Below are positions 1 to 6,508 of a stretch of DNA of 64,000 nucleotides, piece by piece (positions within the stretch are counted from its first letter, which is position 1; every line of letters begins with the position of its first letter). Under the pieces are notes generated by a model that made no database searches, was not told where the DNA came from, and was given only the letters and a program-made list of their open reading frames with translations. The stretch comes from an uncultured Alistipes sp. (lineage in GTDB: Bacteria > Bacteroidota > Bacteroidia > Bacteroidales > Rikenellaceae): the NCBI GenBank assembly GCA_910576555.1, contig CAJTIY010000006.1:1-64000 (forward strand), given 5' to 3'. A program made the position numbers and the translations under genes.

Positions 1-160
1 GGCGGCGATCCTCGCCAAGAACTCGATCAAGTCGGTCGAGGTGGTCGACTTCCCCGAGCTGGGCATGGAGGCCGTGCGCAAGATCTACGTGGAGAACTTC
101 CCCGCCTTCATCATCGTCGACGACAAGGGCAACGATTTTTTCGAGGCGTTCAAACACTAA
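1..160 (+). CDS. Class I fumarate hydratase, C-terminal fragment
   Basis: Only the last 52 codons are in the window. The frame begins at base 2 and ends with TAA at 158-160. The peptide contains [20 protein letters not shown] followed by a VDDKGNDFF block, the C-terminal signature of class I (iron-sulfur, FumA/FumB-type) fumarate hydratase, which interconverts fumarate and malate in the TCA or reductive branch. A malate dehydrogenase gene lies 3.7 kb downstream on the same strand, so the two neighbouring enzymes of the pathway are close together. The catalytic and cluster-binding part is outside the window. The related tartrate dehydratase beta subunit shares this domain, so the exact substrate rests on the C-terminal match alone. 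Confidence 0.8.
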   Translation, partial: AAILAKNSIKSVEVVDFPELGMEAVRKIYVENFPAFIIVDDKGNDFFEAFKH

Positions 161-214
161 AGCCCCGGCGTTGCGCGTTCTAAACTTCGAAACAGGAACC
201 TATTGCGGAATCCA

Positions 215-2086
215 ATGAGAGATTCAGTCGCGAAGATAACATGTATGCTGCTCCTTGCGGCGGTCACTTTCTCGGCGTTCGGCGCCGAGAAAGTCACTTT
301 TGAGGCCCGCTCTCCGCTCACGGTCGCCGCGGGCGAACCGTTCCGCGTGGAGTTCGCGCTCAACGCCGTGCCCGACGACGACACGTTCGTCGCCCCCTCG
401 TTCGAGGGGTTCGACGTGCTGGCCGGACCCGCGCTGTCGCGCGGTGCGACGACGCAGGTCATCAACGGCTCGATCACCAAGAGCGTCAGCGTCACCTACA
501 CCTTCTACGTCATGCCGCAGCAGGAGGGCACCGTGACGATCGGTGCCGCGGAGGTGGCGGTCGACGGTACGGTCTACCGTACGCAGCCCCTGCCCATCGA
601 GGTGGTGCGGGAGAGCGGCGGGAGCTCCTCTTCGGCCGCGCCGGGCGGCCGTGCGTCGGGCGATGCGGGGCGCGGCGAGAGCGCGGAGGCCCGGGGCCGG
701 GTCGATGCCGACGCCGTGCTGCTGCGTGCGGTGGTGTCGCGGACGTCGGTCTACAAGGGCGAGCCCCTGCGCGTGGCCTTCAAGATCTACGAGCGGGCCA
801 ACGTGGTGGGTTACAACGATGTCCGTTTCCCCTCGTTCAACGGCTTCTGGGCGCAGGAGCTCGATCAGAGCAACCAGCGCCGGCAGCGCGAGACCTACAA
901 CGGCAAGGTCTACGAAACCTTCGTGGCGCGCGAATTCCTGCTCTACCCGCAGCAGGCCGGGACCCTCACGATCGATCCGGCGGAGCTGACCGCCGTGGTG
1001 CAGGTCGTGGTGCGCGGCAGCGCCCGCAACGCCGATCCGTTCGGATTCATGGGCGGCCCCGAGATCTACAACGTGCCGCGCAAGGTGCAGAGCCAGCGGG
1101 TCGCGGTGGCGGTCAAGCCGCTGCCGGGCGGTGCTCCCGAGAGCTTCAGCGGCGCCGTGGGCGACTTCACGCTGGAGGCGACGCTGCCGCCCGAACAGCT
1201 GGCGGCGAACTCCTCGGCGACCTACACGGTGCGGATCGCGGGCTCGGGCAACCTCACCTTCGTGCAGGCGCCGAAGCTCAACCTGCCCGGTTCGTTCGAG
1301 CAGTACAACGTCAAGACCGTCGAGTCGATCCACGCCTCGGCATCCGGCATTTCGGGCTACCGCCAGTTCGAATACCCCTTCATCGCGCGGGCCGAGGGTA
1401 CCTACGAGGTGGAACCCGTAGCCTTCAGCTACTTCGACCCCTCGCGCATGCAGTACGTCACGCTGCGCTCGAAGCCGCTGACGCTCGATGTCGCACCCGA
1501 TGCGGCGGGCGGCGGCGAGGCCGTGGTCCTGCAGGGGCGCGGCATGTCGAAGGAGGAGGTGCGCCTGCTGGGCCGCGACATCCGCTTCATCAAACTGGGC
1601 AATCCCCAGCTGCGCGCGCGGCGCGAGCCGCTGCTCTTCAGCGGCCTCTACTGGGCGCTGCTGGCCGCCATCGTGCTGGCGACGGGGGCGGTCTATGCGA
1701 CGCTGCGGCGCCGGATCCGCGAGTCGCGCAACGTGGCGCTCGTGCGCGGCAAGCGGGCGAGCAAGGTCGCCGTGCAGCGTTTCCGTGCGGCCCGCAAATA
1801 CATGGAGGCGCAGAACCGCCACGCCTTCTACGAGGAGATGCTCCGCGCGCTGTGGGGCTACATGAGCGACCGGTTCAACATCCCGGTGGCCAACCTCACG
1901 AAGGAGAACGTCCGCGAGGAGCTGCACAAACGCGGCGTCGCGGCCGAGGAGTCGCAGCGGTTCACGACGATCATCACGCGCTGCGACGAGGCGCAGTACG
2001 CTCCGGCGGCTTCGGCGCAGATGTCCGACGTCTATTCGGAGGGCGTGGAGCTGATTTCGCGTATCGAGGCGACGATCAAACGGTGA
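215..2086 (+). CDS. batD: BatD family aerotolerance protein
   Basis: About 623 residues, matching BatD of the Bacteroidota aerotolerance (Bat) system. It has an N-terminal signal sequence (MRDSVAKITCMLLLAAVTF), a long periplasmic part of beta-rich domains with a Gly/Ser/Ala-rich linker near residues 135-165, one transmembrane helix near residue 480 (YWALLAAIVLATGAVYATL), and a cytoplasmic C-terminal helical region. The ATG at 215 is preferred to an in-frame TTG at 203 because the signal peptide begins there. It is followed by a batE-like gene, as in Bat operons, but the usual batA/batB vWA genes are not immediately upstream. BatD is linked to oxygen tolerance and envelope function in Bacteroides and Leptospira; its biochemical role is not settled. 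Confidence 0.85.
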   Translation: MRDSVAKITCMLLLAAVTFSAFGAEKVTFEARSPLTVAAGEPFRVEFALNAVPDDDTFVAPSFEGFDVLAGPALSRGATTQVINGSITKSVSVTYTFYVMPQQEGTVTIGAAEVAVDGTVYRTQPLPIEVVRESGGSSSSAAPGGRASGDAGRGESAEARGRVDADAVLLRAVVSRTSVYKGEPLRVAFKIYERANVVGYNDVRFPSFNGFWAQELDQSNQRRQRETYNGKVYETFVAREFLLYPQQAGTLTIDPAELTAVVQVVVRGSARNADPFGFMGGPEIYNVPRKVQSQRVAVAVKPLPGGAPESFSGAVGDFTLEATLPPEQLAANSSATYTVRIAGSGNLTFVQAPKLNLPGSFEQYNVKTVESIHASASGISGYRQFEYPFIARAEGTYEVEPVAFSYFDPSRMQYVTLRSKPLTLDVAPDAAGGGEAVVLQGRGMSKEEVRLLGRDIRFIKLGNPQLRARREPLLFSGLYWALLAAIVLATGAVYATLRRRIRESRNVALVRGKRASKVAVQRFRAARKYMEAQNRHAFYEEMLRALWGYMSDRFNIPVANLTKENVREELHKRGVAAEESQRFTTIITRCDEAQYAPAASAQMSDVYSEGVELISRIEATIKR

Positions 2087-2312
2087 TGCGGCCGCCGGGT
2101 CGCGATGCGTGCGGGGCGGCGCTGCGCTGCCCGTCCGGATTGCGAGGGGCGAAGCCGCTGGCTCCGGTGCTGCCCGGCTGCGGGAGCGCTCGGCGAGAGC
2201 CGGTGCGGAGCGCAGGCGCGCGAAGCCGCTCCGGCGGTCGAATAGCAACGAATACCCCGTCCGAAGGCGCTGCGGCGCGCTGCGGAGGGGCGGATTATTC
2301 GAAACGAATGTT
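2087..2312. other. GC-rich spacer between batD and batE
   Basis: A 226-base gap without a credible gene. The batE frame stays open through it to 2109, but the translation is Arg/Ala/Gly-rich and non-globular, and the real batE signal peptide starts at 2313. Short GC-rich words such as gcgaagccgct recur. No promoter or clear terminator was seen. Confidence 0.5.
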
Positions 2313-3149
2313 ATGAAAAGATACCTGATTCTTCTGGTGCTCGTCATGGGTTGGTCGACGGCGGCGCTGCGTGCGCAGGAGCCGGCCGACAGCCTCGCGG
2401 AGACGACGGTCGCGCCGTCCGACGCCGCGGGGGAGGACTCCGCGGCCGAACTTTCGGACGAGGCGCTGTGGGACAAGGCCAACACGGCTTACATCAACAA
2501 CGAGTTCGGCGTCGCGGCGGCGAACTACGAACTCCTTGCCGGGCGCGGCGCGAGCTCCGCGAAGCTCTACTACAATTGGGGCAACGCCTGCTTCAAGGAG
2601 GGGCGCACGGGCGAGGCGATCCTCCGCTACCGCCGTGCGTTGCGGCTGGCTCCGGGCAATGCGGACATCCGCCACAACCTCGCGGTGGCCGAGGCGGAAA
2701 CGAAGGACGACATCGAGGCCATCCCCGAGTTCTTCCTCGCGACGTGGCTGCGCGGCATGCGCCACACGATGGGCTGCACGGCGTGGACGCTGCTCTCGCT
2801 GGGCTTTCTGCTCCTCGCCGCCGGAGCGTTTCTCCTCTACCTGCTCGCCGCGCGGCTGACGCTGCGCAAGGCGGGTTTCTACGGGACGCTCGCGGCAGGC
2901 GCGCTCTTCGCCCTCGCCACGGCCTTCGCCGCGGGCGAACGCCGCGAGCTGCGCGACCGCACGCAGGCGGTGGTGATGGTTCCCGCGGTCTCGGTGAAGA
3001 GTTCGCCCGACCGATCGGCGAAGGACCTTTTCGTGCTGCACGAAGGCACGACGGTGCGGATCGTCGATCGGCTGGAGGAGTGGTGCGAGGTGGCGATCGC
3101 CGACGGCAAGAAGGGCTGGATCGAGGCGAAACGGATCGAAATCATCTGA
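2313..3149 (+). CDS. batE: BatE-like TPR and SH3-domain membrane protein
   Basis: 278 residues. A signal sequence (MKRYLILLVLVMGWSTAALRAQ) is followed by tetratricopeptide helices at about residues 50-125 (AANYELLAGRG, YYNWGNACFKEGRTGEAILRYRRAL), two hydrophobic helices around residues 150-215, and a C-terminal bacterial SH3-like domain (VKSSPDRSAKDLFVLHEGTT, EEWCEVAIADGKKGWI). This TPR, membrane, SH3 order is that of BatE. The frame is open further upstream, but ATG 2313 is chosen because the hydrophobic signal starts there. It lies 226 bases after batD and 10 bases before recR, so it may be cotranscribed with recR. Confidence 0.8.
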   Translation: MKRYLILLVLVMGWSTAALRAQEPADSLAETTVAPSDAAGEDSAAELSDEALWDKANTAYINNEFGVAAANYELLAGRGASSAKLYYNWGNACFKEGRTGEAILRYRRALRLAPGNADIRHNLAVAEAETKDDIEAIPEFFLATWLRGMRHTMGCTAWTLLSLGFLLLAAGAFLLYLLAARLTLRKAGFYGTLAAGALFALATAFAAGERRELRDRTQAVVMVPAVSVKSSPDRSAKDLFVLHEGTTVRIVDRLEEWCEVAIADGKKGWIEAKRIEII

Positions 3150-3159
3150 CGCGCGGCCT

Positions 3160-3756
3160 ATGTCGAAACTCTTGGGAGACGTCGTCGGCGAGCTGTCGAA
3201 GCTGCCGGGCATCGGGCGCCGCACGGCATTGCGGCTGGCGATCCACATCCTGCGCATGGAGTCCGAGTCGGTGGGCGAGATGACGCGCAGCATCGACCGC
3301 TTCCGCCGCGAGGTGAAGTACTGCAGCGTGTGCAGCAACCTCTCGGACGAGACGGTGTGTCCGATCTGCTCGGACCGCGACCGCGATCGCGGCACGATCT
3401 GTGTCGTCGAACAGGTGGCCGACGTGCTGTCGATCGAAAACACGCACCAGTACAAAGGGTTGTATCAGGTGCTGGGCGGCGTCATTTCGCCCATGCAGGG
3501 CATTTCGCCCTCCGACCTGAAGATCGACCAGCTGTGCGAGCGTATCGCGCAGGGAGGCGTGCGCGAGGTGATTCTCGCCATCTCCACCTCGGTCGAGGGG
3601 GAGACCACGCTCTTCTACCTGATGAACCGCCTGCGGCGGTTTCCCGACGTGAAGGTGACGGCGATCGCCCGCGGCATCGGCTTCGGCGACGAACTGGAGT
3701 ATGTCGACGAGCTGACGATCACCCACGCGCTGCTCAACCGCCGCGAGGTGGAGTGA
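3160..3756 (+). CDS. recR: Recombination mediator RecR
   Basis: 198 residues, the normal length. RecR forms ring-shaped tetramers and with RecO/RecF loads RecA onto gapped DNA. Visible features in order are a helix-hairpin-helix (LPGIGRRTALRLA, residues 15-27), a four-cysteine zinc finger (C55, C58, C67, C70), and a Toprim domain from about residue 78 (GTICVVEQVADVLSIE) with an acidic site. The start is the first ATG after batE, 10 bases downstream. recF, its functional partner, lies about 8 kb further on in the opposite orientation. Confidence 0.96.
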   Translation: MSKLLGDVVGELSKLPGIGRRTALRLAIHILRMESESVGEMTRSIDRFRREVKYCSVCSNLSDETVCPICSDRDRDRGTICVVEQVADVLSIENTHQYKGLYQVLGGVISPMQGISPSDLKIDQLCERIAQGGVREVILAISTSVEGETTLFYLMNRLRRFPDVKVTAIARGIGFGDELEYVDELTITHALLNRREVE

Positions 3757-3856
3757 GCCCGGGCCGGCGGTCCGTTTCGGACCGCGGCGGGGCGATAGGG
3801 CGGCCGCTGCGATTTTTCCGTCCGACGGCCGGATGCGAACACATTCTCAAACAACG

Positions 3857-4861
3857 ATGGATATGGATTTTGTGACCAACGAGAAACTCACGATCGTGGG
3901 TGCGGCCGGCATGATCGGCTCCAACATGGCCCAGACGGCGCTGATGATGCGTCTGACGCCCAACATCTGCCTCTACGATCCTTTCGGCCCCGCGCTCGAA
4001 GGCGTGGCCGAGGAGCTCTGCCACTGCGCATTCGAAGGCGCGAACATCACGTGGACGACCGACATCGCCGAGGCGCTTTCGGGTGCCTCCTACGTCGTTT
4101 CGTCGGGCGGCGCCGCCCGCAAGGCCGGCATGACGCGCGAGGACCTGCTCAAGGGCAACGCCGAGATCGCCGCCGAGTTCGGCAAGAACCTCAAGAAGTA
4201 CTGCCCCGACGTGAAGCACGTGGTGGTGATCTTCAACCCGGCCGATATCACGGGCCTCATCACGCTGCTCTACTCGGGACTGAAGCCGTCGCAGGTGTCG
4301 ACCCTCGCGGCGCTCGACTCGACGCGTCTGCGCACGGAGCTGGCCCGCTACTTCAGGATCTCGCCCGACGAGGTGCGCAACTGCCGCACCTACGGCGGCC
4401 ACGGCGAGCAGATGGCCGTCTTCGCCTCGACGACGCTCGTCGCCGGACGCCCCCTCTCGGAACTGATCGGTACGGAGATGCCCGAGGAGGAGTGGCATGC
4501 GCTGCAGCAGCGCGTGATTCAGGGCGGCAAGCACATCATCGACCTGCGCGGCCGCTCGTCGTTCCAGAGCCCGGCCTACGTCTCGATCTGCATGATCGCT
4601 GCGGCGATGGGCGGCAAGCCGTTCGAGTACCCTGCGGGCGTCTACGTGCACAACGCCGAGTTCGACCACATCCTCATGGCGATGGAGACCCGCATCACGA
4701 AGGAGGGCATCGCCTGCATGGAGGTAAAGGGCACGCCCGAGGAGCATGCCAAACTGAAGGAGAGCTACGAGCACCTCTGCAAGCTGCGCGACGAGGTGAT
4801 CGGCATGGGCATCATCCCGCCCGTCGCCGAGTGGAGCGCGCTCAATCCCAACCTGAAGTAA
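3857..4861 (+). CDS. mdh: Malate dehydrogenase (lactate/malate dehydrogenase family)
   Basis: 334 residues. An N-terminal Rossmann fold carries the NAD-binding GAAGMIGSN motif at residues 13-21, and the catalytic His region is YGGHGEQM near residue 180. It oxidises malate to oxaloacetate with NAD, and fits beside the fumarate hydratase fragment at the window start. The start is taken as ATG 3857 (MDMDFVTNEKLTIVG). An alternative ATG lies two codons later. The frame is open to 3833 upstream, but that stretch is not conserved-looking. It is followed at once by two perfect palindromes that probably end transcription. Confidence 0.9.
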   Translation: MDMDFVTNEKLTIVGAAGMIGSNMAQTALMMRLTPNICLYDPFGPALEGVAEELCHCAFEGANITWTTDIAEALSGASYVVSSGGAARKAGMTREDLLKGNAEIAAEFGKNLKKYCPDVKHVVVIFNPADITGLITLLYSGLKPSQVSTLAALDSTRLRTELARYFRISPDEVRNCRTYGGHGEQMAVFASTTLVAGRPLSELIGTEMPEEEWHALQQRVIQGGKHIIDLRGRSSFQSPAYVSICMIAAAMGGKPFEYPAGVYVHNAEFDHILMAMETRITKEGIACMEVKGTPEEHAKLKESYEHLCKLRDEVIGMGIIPPVAEWSALNPNLK

Positions 4862-4874
4862 TCGGAACGGATCC

Positions 4875-4898
4875 TCCGGCCGCGCATGCGCGGCCGGA
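4875..4898. terminator. 24-base perfect palindrome after mdh
   Basis: A perfect GC-rich palindrome (tccggccgcgca and its complement) 14 bases after the mdh stop. It can form a strong stem but has no T tract on either side, so a terminator or mRNA-stabilising role is inferred. Confidence 0.5.
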
Positions 4899-4918
4899 GA
4901 GCCTCCGCCGAAGCGAGG

Positions 4919-4952
4919 ACGCCCCTGCCGCAATGCATTGCGGCAGGGGCGT
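4919..4952. terminator. 34-base perfect palindrome, probable terminator
   Basis: acgcccctgccgcaatg and its exact complement abut with no loop, centred on TGCA at about 4935-4936. On the + strand the stem is followed by gttcgtcgtg, a weak T-containing tail. It lies 58 bases after mdh and can serve both strands. Confidence 0.55.
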
Positions 4953-5429
4953 TCGTCGTGCCGGGGGCGTGTGCGGGAGGTGTGTGCCGGGGACGTGTGC
5001 AGGAGGTGTGTGCCGGGAAGCGTGTGCCGGCTGGTCGTGCCGGGAGGTGTGTGCCGGGGGGCTTGCCGAAGAGGGCGGAGGAACGGGACGAGCCTCCCGC
5101 CGAAGGGGCGAGGGGGTGGGGCGTTCCGAAGATCTGTTCCGCAGCGGGCTGCGGCTGCAAGAAGCGACCGACGGCACCGCCGGTCATGCCGGATCTATCG
5201 GACCGATCCCGGCGGAATAACTCCGGCGGCGCGGAGAATCTGTCATGCTGCGGAGCGCTGTGGCCGTGCCGCCGGGCTGCACGGCGAGATGGGCTGCGGC
5301 TGCAAGGAGCGACCGGCGGCACCGCCGGTCATGCCGGATCTATCGCGCAGGCCCCGGCGGAACACTCCGGCGGCGCGGCGGGTTGTCGAGGCTTGCGGAA
5401 GGTGAGTCCGGCAACGTCTCCGGAGCGGA
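4953..5429. repeat. Gene-free repeat island between mdh and the META gene
   Basis: No supportable gene. About 4960-5070 is a degenerate GT-rich array of gtgtgccggg-like words. Then a near-identical direct repeat of 88-89 bases occurs at 5146-5234 and 5291-5378: both copies contain gctgcggctgcaag, ggcaccgccggtcatgccgg and ctccggcggcgcgg, with a few substitutions between them. Frames across it translate to Arg/Gly/Cys-rich sequence without domain character. Confidence 0.7.
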
Positions 5430-5858
5430 TCAGGGCCGGCCCTGAAACACGGCCGTCAGCCCCTCGTCGGAGAAGAGCAGGAGCATGTCGCCGTCCATGT
5501 CGTAGCGCACGACACGCTCCAGCGTGCGGATGAAGGCCCCCTCCAGCTCGAGGTCGGGGCACGCCATGCGGGTCGCGGCGATGCGGCCGATGGTCAGCGT
5601 CCGCTTGCCGTCCGTTTCGTAGGAACCCGTCAGGCGGTTGCAGGCCCCGACCCCCGCGAGGCGGCGCTCCTCGTCGCGGAAGACGACGGTGAAGCGCTCC
5701 GGGTCGTTCTGCAGCGTTTTTCCGCCCAGCTGTACGAGGCTCCAGCGGGTGCCGGCGAGCGGCAGCCGGCTCTTCTTGGCGCCGTGGCGGCAGGCACAGC
5801 AGCCTGCGAACGTGAGGACGAGTGCGGCGAGCGACGCGATGCGGAGGAACGATTTCAT
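5430..5858 (-). CDS. META (HslJ-like) domain lipoprotein
   Basis: 142 residues. The N-terminus has a lipoprotein signal with lipobox LTFAGC (Cys near residue 20), so it is probably membrane-anchored in the envelope. The rest is a META/HslJ domain: LAGTRWSLVQLGG, then GVGACNRLTGSYE, then a two-helix and strand end with MACPDLELEGAF and LLFSDEGLTAVF. META-domain proteins are small envelope or secreted proteins, some linked to heat or antibiotic stress; the molecular activity is unknown. ATG 5858 is chosen over upstream in-frame starts because it begins the signal peptide and leaves room for a TATATTTG promoter box 24 bases upstream. Transcribed divergently from ridA. Confidence 0.85.
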   Translation of the reverse strand: MKSFLRIASLAALVLTFAGCCACRHGAKKSRLPLAGTRWSLVQLGGKTLQNDPERFTVVFRDEERRLAGVGACNRLTGSYETDGKRTLTIGRIAATRMACPDLELEGAFIRTLERVVRYDMDGDMLLLFSDEGLTAVFQGRP

Positions 5859-5874
5859 GCGGCGGTGTGTTTTG

Positions 5875-5909
5875 TTTTGTGCAAATATAGGGAATAAATC
5901 GTATCTTTG
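5875..5909 (+). promoter_or_regulatory. ridA promoter (-33 TTTTG, -7 TATCTTTG)
   Basis: TTTTG at 5875-5879 and TATCTTTG at 5902-5909, separated by 22 bases, close to the Bacteroidota sigma-ABfr consensus. The -7 box is 43 bases before the ridA ATG. Confidence 0.75.
5882..5889 (-). promoter_or_regulatory. -7 box of the META gene promoter
   Basis: Reads TATATTTG on the minus strand, an exact match to the Bacteroidota TAnnTTTG -7 element, 24 bases before the start codon. It overlaps the ridA promoter region, making a compact divergent promoter. Confidence 0.7.
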
Positions 5910-5952
5910 TACGATTCCCGGATGTTCCGGGAGCGGAAACCGACTGAAATCC

Positions 5953-6327
5953 ATGAAAAAGATCATCGCTTCCCCGCTGGCGCCGAAGGCCGTGGGACCC
6001 TATTCGCAGGCCGTGGCGACGGATGCTGCGCTCTATGTTTCGGGGCAGCTGCCCATCGACGGCGCCACCGGGCAGATGGCCGAGGGGATCGAGGCGCAGA
6101 CGCGCCAGTCGCTCGTCAACCTCGGGCATATCCTCCGCGAGGCGGGATACGACTTCGCCGACGTGGCGAAGACCACCGTGCTGCTGGCCGATATCGCCGA
6201 TTTCGGCGCCATGAACGCCGTCTACGCCGAGTTCTTCACCGGGCGGATGCCGGCCCGCGTCTGCTATCAGGTCGCCGCGCTGCCGATGGGTGCCCGCGTG
6301 GAGATCGACGCCGTAGCCGCGAAGTGA
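5953..6327 (+). CDS. ridA: RidA family reactive-intermediate deaminase
   Basis: 124 residues, standard for the YjgF/YER057c/UK114 family. RidA hydrolyses reactive enamine/imine intermediates made by PLP enzymes such as threonine dehydratase, releasing the keto acid and ammonia. Family landmarks are present: APKAVGPYSQAV at residues 10-21, LYVSGQLPID, and the C-terminal PARVCYQVAALPMGARVEIDAVA, which carries the substrate-binding Arg and the terminal Glu. The start is the ATG giving MKKIIASPLAPKAVGPYSQ, 43 bases after a clear promoter. Downstream is a promoter region for nrdJ, so it is probably a single-gene unit. Confidence 0.95.
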   Translation: MKKIIASPLAPKAVGPYSQAVATDAALYVSGQLPIDGATGQMAEGIEAQTRQSLVNLGHILREAGYDFADVAKTTVLLADIADFGAMNAVYAEFFTGRMPARVCYQVAALPMGARVEIDAVAAK

Positions 6328-6421
6328 TGCCGGAGGCATCGGACCGGAAATGCGCCGTTCCGCGTGCCGGTGCGGCCTTAGGCCGCGATGTAGATATTTT
6401 GTCGATAAATTGTAGGGCGTG

Positions 6422-6455
6422 TTTTTGGCGGTTCGCGCCGAAAAGACCAACTTTG
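6422..6455 (+). promoter_or_regulatory. Probable nrdJ promoter
   Basis: TTTTTG at 6422-6427 and CAACTTTG at 6448-6455 (one mismatch to TAnnTTTG), 20 bases apart and 53 bases before the nrdJ ATG. No cobalamin riboswitch B12 box was recognised in the 181-base leader region. Confidence 0.5.
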
Positions 6456-6508
6456 TAATCCGGTTGATAGCCCGGAAAAGCCGCAACTATCAGAGAAACA
6501 AGAAAATC

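Noticed and set aside
224..2485. 753-residue minus-strand frame over batD and the start of batE
   Set aside because: Antisense shadow, Arg/His-rich and non-globular.
6328..6508. Cobalamin riboswitch upstream of nrdJ
   Set aside because: No B12 box or expected paired regions were recognised; an ordinary promoter fits the leader.
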